Shown: positions 1 through 8,202, numbered from the stretch's first letter. The stretch is DNA of 21,377 nucleotides from DASRHY01 sp046765875 (GCA_046765875.1 JBKPSJ010000412.1:1-21377); one strand, 5' to 3'. Notes: generated by a model from the sequence alone, not told the origin. Made by a program: numbers and translations.

Positions 1-1673
1 GACCAGAGCGTGCCGCCGTTGGCGAGCGCGGAGTAGACCGTTGCCAGCTGCAACGGTGTGACCGTTGTGTCGCCCTGGCCGATCGCGAAGTTGACCGCGT
101 CGCCGGCCCGGTACCGCCAGCCGTCCACGCAGAACTCCCGCGAGAACTGCTTCAGGAACGACGACATCCCCTGCGTGGGGTGGTCGGCCAGCTTGCAGTA
201 GTAGCCCTTCATCGCGTCGTAGTACTGCTTCTTCCACTTACGATCGGCGATCCGGCCACTGGTCTCCCCCGGCAGGTCGATCCCGGTCGGCTTGCCCAGC
301 CCCCACTTCTGCGCCATGTCGACCAGCGGGTCGTCGGCTTCGACATCGCTGGAGTTGCCACCCTCGCGCAGCCACATGGTGTACGCGATCTGGTAGAAGA
401 ACGTGTCGCACGACAGTTCGAGCGCGTCGTCGAACCCCATCATCCCGTGCGACGCGGACTCGAAGTTCTTGAACTTGCGGTTACCGACCTGGAAGAACGA
501 CGAGCAGTCGAGTCTGGTGTTCTTGGAGAACCCGTTGGTCAGCGCACCAGAGGTCGTCACCGGCTTGAACGTCGAACCCGGTGCGAGCTGACCCTGCGTT
601 GCCCTCGACAACAACGGCGTGCCGGCCGCCTCTGAGTACAACGCGTCGAGTTCGCGCTGGCTGATGCCGCCGACCCATACCTTCGGGTCGTACGTCGGAT
701 AGCTCGCCAGTGCGATCACCCGGCCGGTTTTGACGTCCATCACGACAGCGGCGCCGGAATCCGCGACGTACTTGCGCTTGGTGATCTTGTCGTAGGTCTT
801 GCGCGCGTTGAGGATCGCCGTACGCAACTCGCGCTCGACCAGCGCCTGGGCATGCGCGTCGATGCTGGTCACCAGCGTCGAGCCGGGCACCGGCGCGGTC
901 TCGCTGCTGATCCCGTTCGCCCGGCCGAGGTTGTCGACGGTGACCTTGCGGACCCCGGGCGTACCGCGCAACTGCTGGTCGTACGTCCGCTCGACACCGG
1001 CCCGGCCGACCAGGTCCGAGCGGTGTGTGACCGGGTCCTCCCCTGCGGCCTCGAGCGAGTCGAGTTCGTCGGTCGTGATCGGTGACAGATAGCCGAGCAG
1101 GTGCGCCGCGTTCACCCCGAACTGTGCCGGGTACGCCCGCAGCGCCCGGCTCTCGGCGAGGATGCCCGGGTAGTCCTCGCGCCGCTCCATGATCTCGATC
1201 GCGACCTGCTCGCTGACGTCCTCGGCGACCGGGATCGGCTGGTACGGCGACCCGTTCCAGCACACCGGCGGCTTGCTCGCACCCGGTTCACCGCACAACT
1301 TGATCCGCGCGGCCAGGTCGGCGTACGACGTGCCGAGCACGCGGGCCAGATGGGTCAGCACGGAGCGGGCCTGGTTCTCCCGCATCCTGCCGATCACCGC
1401 GCGGTCGACCGTGATCACCAGCGACACCCGGTTCCCGGCGAGGATCCGGCCGTGCGTGTCGACGATCGTGCCGCGGATCGCGGGCACCAGCACCTCGCGG
1501 TCGCGGTTCTGCACCGCGGCCTGCTGGAACTGCTCCGACGAGACCACCTGGAGCCACCACAGCCGGCCGAACAGTGTCGCGAGCAGTGAGAACACCAGAA
1601 CCTGGATCACCACCAGGCGCCACCGCGCCCGTACCGGCGCCTTGTTGACCCAACTCGGTCCCGGCGTGCTCAC
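1..1673 (-). CDS. mrdA: Penicillin-binding protein 2 (elongation transpeptidase), 3' end cut by window
   Basis: Class B penicillin-binding protein, the DD-transpeptidase that cross-links lateral-wall peptidoglycan with RodA and the Mre proteins. About 557 codons are visible. A short cytoplasmic N-terminus is followed by one membrane anchor (about residues 20-42). A dimerisation region follows, starting near 'RGTIVDTHGRILAGN'. The transpeptidase domain has the active-site motif GSTFKP, with the serine at about residue 367 (nt 564-575). The second motif region 'SCDTFFYQ' and 'GQGDTTVTPLQLA' lie further on; the KTG motif and C-terminus fall beyond the left edge. The GTG start at 1673 overlaps the mreD stop in a 4-nt GTGA, which indicates translational coupling and fixes the start. 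Family assignment is firm; the symbol could equally be pbpA/pbp2. Confidence 0.95.
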   Translation of the reverse strand, partial: MSTPGPSWVNKAPVRARWRLVVIQVLVFSLLATLFGRLWWLQVVSSEQFQQAAVQNRDREVLVPAIRGTIVDTHGRILAGNRVSLVITVDRAVIGRMRENQARSVLTHLARVLGTSYADLAARIKLCGEPGASKPPVCWNGSPYQPIPVAEDVSEQVAIEIMERREDYPGILAESRALRAYPAQFGVNAAHLLGYLSPITTDELDSLEAAGEDPVTHRSDLVGRAGVERTYDQQLRGTPGVRKVTVDNLGRANGISSETAPVPGSTLVTSIDAHAQALVERELRTAILNARKTYDKITKRKYVADSGAAVVMDVKTGRVIALASYPTYDPKVWVGGISQRELDALYSEAAGTPLLSRATQGQLAPGSTFKPVTTSGALTNGFSKNTRLDCSSFFQVGNRKFKNFESASHGMMGFDDALELSCDTFFYQIAYTMWLREGGNSSDVEADDPLVDMAQKWGLGKPTGIDLPGETSGRIADRKWKKQYYDAMKGYYCKLADHPTQGMSSFLKQFSREFCVDGWRYRAGDAVNFAIGQGDTTVTPLQLATVYSALANGGTLW

Positions 1674-2209
1674 AACAGCGCCCTGCTGTCCATCCGGCGC
1701 CGATCGTCCTCCGCGGAGTCGAACCGCCCGATCAGCCAGATCACCAGGGGTACGACGAGGACGGCCGCCAGTACGTCGTACCCGATCGCGACTCCGAGCC
1801 GCGTACCCACGTCGGCGCGCTGGACGTCCGGGTCGCGCAGCAGCGCTCCGGTCGAGACGAACACGATGTGCGCCAGAGTCGTACACAGCAGCACGCTGAT
1901 CCCGACCTGCCACGGCCCGACCGGCGCGTCCCGCCGGATCAGCCCGGCCAGATACCCGGCCAGCGCGAGCGCCAGTGCCCAGCGGCCGGCGGTGTGGTCG
2001 GCGGGCGGTACGACGTCCATCAGCACGCCGGCGCAGAACCCGGTCACCGCGCCGAACTCCGGCCCGCGGGCCAGCCCGAGTGCGACCACCACCAGCAGGA
2101 CCAGGTCGACCACTACGCCCGCGATCGCCAGGTGCGGCAGCACCGACAACTGCAGCGTGACCGCGAGCACCAACAGCACACCGGCCATGGCCGCCCGGAC
2201 CGAAGACAT
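1670..2209 (-). CDS. mreD: Rod shape-determining protein MreD
   Basis: Integral membrane protein of the elongasome that partners MreC and the RodA/PBP2 synthase. The 179 residues are mostly hydrophobic, with about five membrane segments. The first, near residues 7-24, is followed by the 'VVDLVLLVVVALGLARGPEFGAV' region; the last is near residues 145-165, with a short charged cytoplasmic tail (FDSAEDDRRRMDS). Length and hydropathy are normal for MreD. ATG start at 2209, one base after the mreC stop, and the 3' end overlaps mrdA by 4 nt, so mreC-mreD-mrdA is one translationally coupled unit. MreD sequences diverge strongly, so the call rests on topology plus position. Confidence 0.93.
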   Translation of the reverse strand: MSSVRAAMAGVLLVLAVTLQLSVLPHLAIAGVVVDLVLLVVVALGLARGPEFGAVTGFCAGVLMDVVPPADHTAGRWALALALAGYLAGLIRRDAPVGPWQVGISVLLCTTLAHIVFVSTGALLRDPDVQRADVGTRLGVAIGYDVLAAVLVVPLVIWLIGRFDSAEDDRRRMDSRALL

Positions 2210-2210
2210 C

Positions 2211-3152
2211 TCAGCGGCTCCCTGTCCTCGACGGCAGCACGGCGTCGCGCGGGTTGCGCGTCGGTGGTCCGACCACCACGCCGACGGTGTCCAGCCGGGT
2301 CGAGTCGACGTACGGCCGGACGACAGCGATCGAGCCGAAGGTGCCCGGCGCGGGTCCGGCCGAGATCACCTCGCCGATCGGCACGCCGGGGACATACGGC
2401 GCGTTGCCGCGCGAGCCCCAGGTCACCAGCCGGTCCCCGACCGACGGCTTGGCCCGCAGGTCGACGAGGCTGAACTCGAGCGTCGCGCCGGACCCGATCT
2501 CGCCGTCGCCGGTGACGAACCCCAGCGACGAGGTGCTCTCCAGCCGGCCGCCGACGGTCGAGCCGGCGTCGGTGATCAGCAGCACCGTCGCGCTGTCCGG
2601 CCCGGCGCGGACCACTCGGCCGACCAGCCCGTCGCCGTTCAGCACGGTCATGTCGGCGCGGACGCCGTCGGCGGTACCGGCGTCGATGGTCACGGTACGG
2701 GTGAACGACTGGGCGGCGCCGATCGCGACCACCCGGGCCGGGGTGATGGTGTACCCGCCCAGCCCGGCGACCTTGAGCAGCGAGTCCAGCTCGGCGGCAC
2801 GGCGGCGGGCGTACTCGTCCGTGCGGAGCTGGGAGTTCAGCGCGCTGTTCTCCTCCTTGAGCCGCTCGTTCTCCTTGGTCAGCCGGTCCATTTCGCCGAA
2901 CCGGTCGCTCAAGCCCCGCACCGGCTCGACCGCCGAGGTCGCGCCGGACTCCAGCGGCCCGAAGACGGCGGCGGCGGCGGTCCGCAGCGGCTCGACCGGC
3001 GAGCTCGGCGACCGGCGCGCATCGAGCGTGATCAGTGCGAAGGAGGCCAGGATCAGCAGCGCGAGCACGGTACGGCGCCGCCGGGTCTCCCGCGGCACCC
3101 CGGCGGATCGACCGACGCCCGAGGAGGGCGCACCCAGCTCCTTCAGCACCAC
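2211..3152 (-). CDS. mreC: Rod shape-determining protein MreC
   Basis: Bitopic elongasome scaffold. The 313-residue protein has a basic N-terminus (RETRRRR), one membrane helix at about residues 28-45, and a coiled coil at about 85-115 (DRLTKENERLKEENSALNSQL). The rest is an extracytoplasmic beta domain with the typical 'GLVGRVVRAGPDSATVLLITD' and 'VTWGSRGNAPYVPGVPIGEV' regions, which bind PBP2 in known homologues. It lies between mreB and mreD; the stop is 1 nt from the mreD ATG. The GTG at 3152 gives the longest frame but has no clear Shine-Dalgarno. A start at the adjacent GTG (3149), or the GTG near residue 19 just ahead of the basic stretch, is possible. The function call is firm; the start is uncertain by up to about 18 codons. 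Confidence 0.93.
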   Translation of the reverse strand: MVLKELGAPSSGVGRSAGVPRETRRRRTVLALLILASFALITLDARRSPSSPVEPLRTAAAAVFGPLESGATSAVEPVRGLSDRFGEMDRLTKENERLKEENSALNSQLRTDEYARRRAAELDSLLKVAGLGGYTITPARVVAIGAAQSFTRTVTIDAGTADGVRADMTVLNGDGLVGRVVRAGPDSATVLLITDAGSTVGGRLESTSSLGFVTGDGEIGSGATLEFSLVDLRAKPSVGDRLVTWGSRGNAPYVPGVPIGEVISAGPAPGTFGSIAVVRPYVDSTRLDTVGVVVGPPTRNPRDAVLPSRTGSR

Positions 3153-3175
3153 CCAACCGTAAACGGGTCACCACA

Positions 3176-3236
3176 CCGCGGTCGTCACCCCCCGCGGGGT
3201 GTCGTGTGTGATCAATCCCGACGGCGACGACCGCGG
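3176..3236 (-). promoter_or_regulatory. Long-stem hairpin in the mreB-mreC intergenic gap
   Basis: A perfect 11-bp inverted repeat (3176-3186 with 3226-3236; arms CCGCGGTCGTC and GACGACCGCGG) encloses a 39-nt loop that holds a second 5-bp hairpin (3187-3191 with 3196-3200). It fills most of the 103-nt gap between the mreB stop and mreC. There is no U-tract. It could be a partial terminator or an RNA-processing site that keeps mreB output above mreCD. The structure is seen; the role is inferred. Confidence 0.5.
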
Positions 3237-3255
3237 CCCCACGCGGCGATTCCGG

Positions 3256-4287
3256 TCACCGGCGATGGTGGTCGGTGACCAGGATCCGCTGCAGGGTCTC
3301 GATGTTGTCCACGCACTTGCCGGCGCCGAGCACGACAGCGTCCAGCGGATTGTCCGCGACGTGGATCGGGATGCCGGTCTCGTGCCGCAACCGCTCGTCC
3401 AAACCCTTGAGCAGCGCGCCGCCGCCGGTCAGCACGATGCCGCGGTCGACGATGTCGCCGGCCAGCTCCGGCGGAGTCTTGTCCAGCGTCGCCTTCACCG
3501 CGTCCACGATCGACGACACCGGCTCCTCGATCGCGTTGCGGATGTCGGCAGCCGACACCTGGACCGTCCGCGGCAGCCCGGAGACCATGTCCCGGCCGCG
3601 GATCTCGGCGGTCGGCTCGTCGGGCAGCGGGAACGCCGAGCCGATCGTCATCTTGATCTGCTCCGAGGTCGCCTCGCCGAGCAGCAGGCTGTACTCCTTC
3701 TTGCAGTAGGTCACGATCGCCTTGTCGATCGCGTCGCCGGCCACCCGGATCGACTGGCTGGTGACGATCCCGCCGTACGAGATCACCGCGACCTCGGTGG
3801 TGCCGCCGCCGACATCGATCACCATGTTCCCGGTCGCGTCGCGGACCTCGAGGTTCGAGCCGAGCGCGGCGGCCATCGGCTCCTCGATGATGTAGACCTT
3901 GCGGGCGCCGGCCATATACCCGGCGTCGCGCACGGCCCGCTGCTCTACCGCGGTGATGCCGGACGGTACGCAGACCACGATCCGCGGCTTGGCGAAGTAT
4001 CTGCGCCGGTGCACCCGCTGGATGAAGTACCGCAACATCTGCTCGGCGGCGTCGAAATCGGCGATCACGCCGTCCTTGAGTGGCCGGATCGCCGTGATGT
4101 TGCCCGGCGTACGGCCGATCATCTTCTTGGCCTCCTGGCCGAACGCGACCGCCTCCGACGGCTCGTCGGTCCGGGTGGCGACCACCGACGGCTCGTTCAG
4201 CACCACGCCCCGGCCGCGGACGTACACAAGCGTGTTGGCGGTGCCGAGATCGACCGCCATGTCTCGGCCGAGAACGCTGTTCCCCAT
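3256..4287 (-). CDS. mreB: Actin-like rod shape-determining protein MreB
   Basis: Bacterial actin homologue that polymerises on ATP and organises peptidoglycan synthesis. The 343 residues are the usual family length. Visible motifs are the first phosphate loop (DLGTANTLVYVRGRG, starting near residue 11), the second phosphate loop (DVGGGTTEVAVIS) and the C-terminal adenosine motif (LTGGGALLKGLDERL). I chose the ATG at 4287 over the in-frame GTG at 4293: GGGGAAGG sits 7 nt before the ATG but only 1 nt before the GTG, and 'MGNS...GRDMAVDLGTANT' matches how actinobacterial MreB begins. It is the first gene of the mre cluster. The accessory insert to the right separates it from ndk, which normally adjoins it in relatives. 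Confidence 0.96.
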   Translation of the reverse strand: MGNSVLGRDMAVDLGTANTLVYVRGRGVVLNEPSVVATRTDEPSEAVAFGQEAKKMIGRTPGNITAIRPLKDGVIADFDAAEQMLRYFIQRVHRRRYFAKPRIVVCVPSGITAVEQRAVRDAGYMAGARKVYIIEEPMAAALGSNLEVRDATGNMVIDVGGGTTEVAVISYGGIVTSQSIRVAGDAIDKAIVTYCKKEYSLLLGEATSEQIKMTIGSAFPLPDEPTAEIRGRDMVSGLPRTVQVSAADIRNAIEEPVSSIVDAVKATLDKTPPELAGDIVDRGIVLTGGGALLKGLDERLRHETGIPIHVADNPLDAVVLGAGKCVDNIETLQRILVTDHHRR

Positions 4288-4317
4288 CGCCACACCTTCC
4301 CCGAACTGATGAGCCCA

Positions 4318-4323
4318 AGGTTA
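4318..4323 (-). promoter_or_regulatory. Candidate -10 box for mreB
   Basis: TAACCT on the minus strand fits the actinobacterial TANNNT -10 and would place the transcript start about 25 nt before the mreB ATG, leaving room for its Shine-Dalgarno. No good -35 hexamer is visible 16-18 nt upstream. Confidence 0.35.
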
Positions 4324-4411
4324 TTTGCTCCCCCACCCGCTCGTCCGCAACCCCCCGGCGCGTCCCTGCATCAAGCCAGATAGACCTCCCGCGCCAGACG
4401 CACCCGGGACC

Positions 4412-4455
4412 GCCGGGAGGGCAGTCCGCCCGCCATCCCGGACAGCCCTCCCGGC
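4412..4455. repeat. 11-bp perfect inverted repeat upstream of mreB and the secreted-protein gene
   Basis: GCCGGGAGGGC (4412-4422) and its exact reverse complement (4445-4455) are separated by 22 nt, inside the 213-nt divergent region between mreB and the gene at 4501. As RNA it would sit in the leader of the plus-strand gene, ending 45 nt before its ATG. It may be an operator or a leader hairpin, or a relic of the event that brought in the insert. Confidence 0.5.
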
Positions 4456-4500
4456 CCAGCGATCCGGGCCGCTCCCGGCCGGTCCCAACCAGGAGGGTGC

Positions 4501-5430
4501 ATGCGTGCGATCGCATTCGGGAGCCTGATCACAGGTTCGTTACTGGCCGGGTTGCTCGCCGTACCGGCCGCTCCGGCAGCGGCGGCCGACTGGCATGACC
4601 TGCCATGCCTGATGGACGGCCTGACCGAGCCGCTCGGCATCCATACCCGGCCGCCGGCGGCTCCTGGAACGACCAGCGAGATCTCGTTCGCGTTCCCCGG
4701 TCCGGACAGCGGTGAGGAGCAGCGGCTGGTTGCCAAGCCCGACGGCACCGAGCAGCACACCATCGCGCTCCACGGCGCCGCCGGCAGCATCCCGGCATGG
4801 GCCGCCACCGACACGTACCCGTACCACCTCGACGACGTCGGCCCGTGGATCATGTACGACTCGGCCGGACTACCCTGGCGGCGCTTCATGGTCCAGGCGG
4901 CCAGCAGGCTCACCACTGTGACCGTCCCGGGCGGGATCGTCACCGCCGGCCAGACCGTGACGGTGCGGGCGCGGCTGGTGGGCTGGACATCGGCGGGTGC
5001 CGACCCTCCGGTGGCGGGAATGCCGATCACCTTGCTTGCCCGGCCACCGGCCGGTGCGACCACCACCGCCACGGCTCCGACCGGCTCCGACGGTGCCCAG
5101 CCGCGCCCGACAGCGACGTCGTGCGCTCGCCGACCGGCCTGTCCACCATCCACGAGGCAGCAGACGGTGACCCGAGTAACAGCCCGCGTTGGCGCTTCAA
5201 CATGTCGATGGGCGGCGACCAAGAGATGCTCGCCCGCCTGCGCACCCGCCAAGGCGAGGTGTGGGGCGCGCTCGGGCTGTATCGAGAGCCAGGCGCGCCC
5301 ATGTTCGCCGACAACGACAAGGCGTTCGTGCACGCGATCGGGCCGCACCTGGCCACCGGCGCCCGCCGTGCGATCACAGTCGGCGAGGCGACCGACCCCG
5401 AGGTCCCCGACGCCCCCGGGCTGCTGGTGA
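4501..5430 (+). CDS. Secreted protein of unknown function, native 3' end lost (runs into the luxR remnant out of frame)
   Basis: The start is strong: AGGAGG lies 4 nt before the ATG, and the first about 28 residues form a classical signal peptide (MRAIAFGSLITGSLLAGLLA, then Ala-rich to a likely AAA-D cleavage site). Residues about 29-198 look native, with a Cys near residue 36 and a beta-rich region 'TTVTVPGGIVTAGQTVTVRARL' that resembles an Ig-like or beta-sandwich module. From about residue 199 (nt 5095 on) the translation becomes Arg/Pro/Ser/Thr-rich nonsense, because it reads the LuxR coding sequence in another frame until the stop at 5430. So the original C-terminus is gone and the 309-residue product is a chimera. 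Function unknown. It may still be made and exported, or be a dying gene. Confidence 0.6.
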   Translation: MRAIAFGSLITGSLLAGLLAVPAAPAAAADWHDLPCLMDGLTEPLGIHTRPPAAPGTTSEISFAFPGPDSGEEQRLVAKPDGTEQHTIALHGAAGSIPAWAATDTYPYHLDDVGPWIMYDSAGLPWRRFMVQAASRLTTVTVPGGIVTAGQTVTVRARLVGWTSAGADPPVAGMPITLLARPPAGATTTATAPTGSDGAQPRPTATSCARRPACPPSTRQQTVTRVTARVGASTCRWAATKRCSPACAPAKARCGARSGCIESQARPCSPTTTRRSCTRSGRTWPPAPAVRSQSARRPTPRSPTPPGCW

Positions 5431-6005
5431 TCGACGACTCCTGGGAGATAAGGTCCGCCACCCCGGGCGCCGAACAGTGGCTCGACCGGCTGCCAGACGG
5501 CGACGCCCGGACCGGACGGCTACCCTCGGCGGTTCTCGCCGTGGCCGCGCAGGGCCTACGCGACGCCGCGCGCGCCAATCCCGCAACCGTGGCGTTCTCC
5601 CGCGTCCTGGGCACCGATGGCACCTGGATTCTGCTGCATGGGGCGCCGCTGGACGGTGAGGACCGACGACGCGTCGCCGTCATCATCGAACCGGCCCACC
5701 CCGCCCGCATCTACCCCCTGCTGATGTCCGCCTACGGACTGACCGAACGCGAGCGTGACGTCGTCAAGCTGGTACTCACCGGCGCCTCCACCACCGACAT
5801 CGGCAACACGCTCGTGGTCTCGCCGCTGACCGTGCAGAACCACCTGAAGAACGTCTTCGAAAAGACCGGCGTCCGCAGCCGGCGGGACCTGGTCGCCAAG
5901 ATCTTCTTCACCCACTACGGGCCGCGCCTGCGCGACAACGAACGACGCGTGATCCGCGGCGCGCCGGCACGGGGCGGACCCGCCATACCTGCACCTAGAC
6001 CATAA
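5115..6005 (+). pseudogene. LuxR-family regulator, N-terminal part missing
   Basis: The C-terminal part of an actinobacterial regulator with a GAF-like sensor and a LuxR helix-turn-helix. Recognisable sequence begins abruptly at 'DVVRSPTGLSTIHEA' (nt 5115), then 'NMSMGGDQEM', 'GEVWGALGLYREPG' and 'PDAPGLLVIDDSW'. The DNA-binding domain follows (AYGLTERERDVVKLVLTGAS, VSPLTVQNHLKNVFEKTGVRS), with a tail 'HYGPRLRDNE'. As I recall the family, roughly 90-100 N-terminal residues are absent. The frame stays open upstream of 5115, but it encodes out-of-frame secreted-protein sequence. Internal ATGs at 5202 and 5208 could initiate a shortened protein that keeps the DNA-binding domain; no clear Shine-Dalgarno precedes them. 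It converges on ndk. I call it a deletion-truncated pseudogene, though the surviving part is intact for about 297 codons. Confidence 0.7.
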
Positions 6006-6010
6006 GCGCA

Positions 6011-6054
6011 CTGGCGGCGGCGCCGTCTCTGGCACGTCACCAGCGCCTCGCCAG
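6011..6054. terminator. Bidirectional terminator-like hairpin between the luxR remnant and ndk
   Basis: CTGGCG (6011-6016) pairs with CGCCAG (6049-6054), and GGCGC (6019-6023) with GCGCC (6043-6047), giving an 11-bp stem with a small internal loop. It lies between the two convergent stop codons. There is no T-tract, as is common in GC-rich actinomycetes. Confidence 0.55.
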
Positions 6055-6078
6055 ATCTGACGTTGACCGTGCACTGAG

Positions 6079-6489
6079 TCATGGGAGGTCGGGGAACCAG
6101 AGTTTGATCTCGCGGGCGGCGGACTCGGGTGAGTCGGAGCCGTGGGTGAGGTTCTCGCGGTTGGACAGCGAGAAGTCACCGCGGATGGTGCCGGGCGCCG
6201 CCTTGCGGCCGTCGGTCTTGCCGAGCAGGCCGCGTACCACCTCGACCGCCTCGTCGCCGGACAGCACCATCGCGACCAGCGGGCCGCTGGTGATGAACGC
6301 GCGCAGCGGCGGGTAGAAGTCCCGCTCGACGTGTTCGGCGTAGTGCTGGTCGGCGGCCTCGACGTCGATGGTGCGCAGGTCCATCGCGTCGATGGTGAGC
6401 CCCTTGGCCTCGAACCGGCTCAGGATCTGGCCCACCAGGCCGCGGCGTACCGCATCGGGCTTGAGCAGAACCAGAGTGCGCTGCGTCAT
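6079..6489 (-). CDS. ndk: Nucleoside diphosphate kinase
   Basis: Transfers the gamma phosphate of ATP to nucleoside diphosphates through a phosphohistidine intermediate, balancing NTP and dNTP pools in the cytoplasm. At 136 residues it is the standard bacterial length. The N-terminal strand TLVLLKPDAVRRGL, the YAEHVERDFYPPL loop, GDEAVEVVRGLLGKT and the active-site motif NLTHGSDS with His116 are all present. ATG at 6489 follows a GGGAAGAG stretch by about 9 nt. It is the last gene of folC-DUF4233-ndk, 40 nt after the DUF4233 stop. In Streptomyces it sits next to mreB; here about 1.8 kb of accessory DNA separates them. Confidence 0.97.
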   Translation of the reverse strand: MTQRTLVLLKPDAVRRGLVGQILSRFEAKGLTIDAMDLRTIDVEAADQHYAEHVERDFYPPLRAFITSGPLVAMVLSGDEAVEVVRGLLGKTDGRKAAPGTIRGDFSLSNRENLTHGSDSPESAAREIKLWFPDLP

Positions 6490-6529
6490 GGCTGTTTCTC
6501 TTCCCGTTGGGCGTACGTCGCGCCGAAGC

Positions 6530-6865
6530 CTATCCGGCAGTCGCATCGTGCCGGCGCTTGGCGTCCTCGATCCGCAGCCCCAGGTAGATCGCCAAGACCC
6601 AGAAGCCGGCGAACGCGGCTCCGAGGATGAACATCACCGGTACGAGGAAGCCGAGCCCGAGCGCGCCGACCTGGACGATCGTGCCGAGCACGTACCCGGC
6701 GCGGACCCGGAGCAGGGCCGCGGCGATCACGGCCAGCGCCGCGAGACCGAGGCCGAGCCCAAGGGCCACACCCACCGATACGTCCGCGATCGAGATCAGC
6801 ACCGGCGTCGTCAGCGCCAGCACCAGCGCCTCGAAACCGAGCACGATCGAGGCCAGCGACCTCAC
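6530..6865 (-). CDS. Small membrane protein, DUF4233 family
   Basis: The 111-residue protein has about four hydrophobic segments (roughly residues 5-24, 31-52, 58-78 and 77-97) and a short basic tail (RIEDAKRRHD). The opening 'VRSLASIVLGFEALVLAL' and its place between folC and ndk are characteristic of the DUF4233 family conserved across Actinomycetota. No biochemical role is known to me. The GTG start at 6865 overlaps the folC stop in a 4-nt GTGA, so it is translationally coupled to folC and the start is well fixed. Reading back in frame through folC gives a much longer open frame, which is an artefact. Confidence 0.88.
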   Translation of the reverse strand: MRSLASIVLGFEALVLALTTPVLISIADVSVGVALGLGLGLAALAVIAAALLRVRAGYVLGTIVQVGALGLGFLVPVMFILGAAFAGFWVLAIYLGLRIEDAKRRHDATAG

Positions 6866-8202
6866 GAGCGGCCGCCGGTGAGAAGCAGCCGGGCCTCGCC
6901 CGCGGTGATCACCGAGCCGGTGACCAGGACCCCGCCGCTCCCGAGGGCGGCCGCCTTCTCCTCGGCCAGCCGGATCGCCTCGTCGAGGGCGTCGTCCAGC
7001 CGCGGTACGACGACCACCCGGTCCTCGCCGAACACCTCCTCGGCCTCGGCACCGAGTGCCGCGGCCGGCATCGCCCGCTCGGTCGAGTTCTGCGTACACA
7101 CGACGGTTTCCATCACCGGCTCGAACGCCTCGAGCATGCCGTACACGTCCTTGTCCGCCATACAACCGAGGACGCCGATCAACGGTGCGAACGCGAATGA
7201 CTCGCTGATCGAATCGGCCGTCGCCTGTGCTCCATGAGGGTTGTGCGCGGCGTCCAGCACGACGGTCGGGCTGTGCCGTACGACTTCCAGCCGGCCGGGT
7301 GAGCTGACGCCGGCGAAGGCGCGACGTACCAGATCCAGGTCGATCTGCTTGCCTTCACCGGCGCCGACGAACGCCTCCACGGCACCCAGCGCGGTCACGG
7401 CATTGCGGGCCTGGTACTCGCCGTGCAGCGGGAGGAACACGTCCTGGTAGTCGCCGGCAAGCCCGCGCACGGTGAGCAGTTGCCCGCCCACCGCGACGTC
7501 GCGGGAAAGAACTCCCAGCTCGAATCCCTCGCGGGCGATCGTCGCGCCGACCTCGGCCGAGCGCCGCATCAGCACCTCGAACACCTCCGGGGTCTGCAAC
7601 GACATCACCACGGTCGCGCCGGCCTTGATGATGCCCGCCTTGTCGCCCGCGATCTGTACAGCGTCGGTGCCGAGCAAATGCGCGTGGTCGATCGCGACCG
7701 GGGTGATGACGGCAACGGTGCCGTCGGCAACGTTTGTGGAGTCCCATGTCCCGCCGAGCCCGACCTCCACAATGGCCACATCGACCGGTGCGTCGGCGAA
7801 CACCGCGAACGCCATCGCCGTGATCACCTCGAAGAACGACAGCGGTACGTCGAACTCGCCGTCCACCAACTCCAGGTACGGCTCGATCTCCACGTACGCC
7901 TGGACGAACCGTTCCTCGCTGATCGGCTCCCCGTCGAGCGTGATCCGCTCTCGTACCGTCTCCAGGTGCGGACTGGTGAACCGTCCCGTACGCAACCCGG
8001 CCTCGCGCAATAGCGCGTCGATCATCCTGGCGGTCGAAGTCTTGCCGTTGGTACCGGTCAGGTGGATCACCGGGTAGGCCCGTTGCGGGTCGCCGAGCAA
8101 GTCGGTGAGCCGGCGTACCCGGTCCAGGGTGGGGGCGATCTTGTGCTCCGGCCAGCGTGCCTGCAGCCGCGCCGAGACCTCGGCGTACGAGGGTGTGTTC
8201 AT
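6862..8202 (-). CDS. folC: Bifunctional folylpolyglutamate synthase / dihydrofolate synthase
   Basis: Mur-ligase-fold enzyme that adds glutamate to dihydropteroate and to folates. It has 446 residues from the ATG at 8202. Seen are the ATP P-loop GTNGKTS (residues 50-56), 'SPHLETVRERI', 'VEVGLGGTWDSTN' and 'ITPVAIDHAHLLG', which are typical of FolC. The C-terminal domain has 'GRLEVV', 'VVLDAAHNPHGA' and 'GVLGCMADKD'. An in-frame GTG at 8226 would add eight residues. I prefer the ATG because 'MNTPSYAEVSARL' starts the conserved part; neither has a clear Shine-Dalgarno. It is divergent from the dodecin gene, with a 116-nt gap, and first in the operon with DUF4233 (4-nt overlap) and ndk. Relatives usually have valS immediately upstream on the same strand; here valS is inverted. 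Confidence 0.95.
   Translation of the reverse strand: MNTPSYAEVSARLQARWPEHKIAPTLDRVRRLTDLLGDPQRAYPVIHLTGTNGKTSTARMIDALLREAGLRTGRFTSPHLETVRERITLDGEPISEERFVQAYVEIEPYLELVDGEFDVPLSFFEVITAMAFAVFADAPVDVAIVEVGLGGTWDSTNVADGTVAVITPVAIDHAHLLGTDAVQIAGDKAGIIKAGATVVMSLQTPEVFEVLMRRSAEVGATIAREGFELGVLSRDVAVGGQLLTVRGLAGDYQDVFLPLHGEYQARNAVTALGAVEAFVGAGEGKQIDLDLVRRAFAGVSSPGRLEVVRHSPTVVLDAAHNPHGAQATADSISESFAFAPLIGVLGCMADKDVYGMLEAFEPVMETVVCTQNSTERAMPAAALGAEAEEVFGEDRVVVVPRLDDALDEAIRLAEEKAAALGSGGVLVTGSVITAGEARLLLTGGRS

Noticed and set aside
1866..3278. Long plus-strand open frames across mreD/mreC
   Set aside because: Antisense to mreD and mreC, low-complexity Arg/Pro/Ser products, no ribosome site. Shadows of the real genes.
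6866..7165. Upstream extension of DUF4233 into folC
   Set aside because: Gly/Arg-rich out-of-frame reading of folC; the GTGA overlap gives a well-supported start at 6865.
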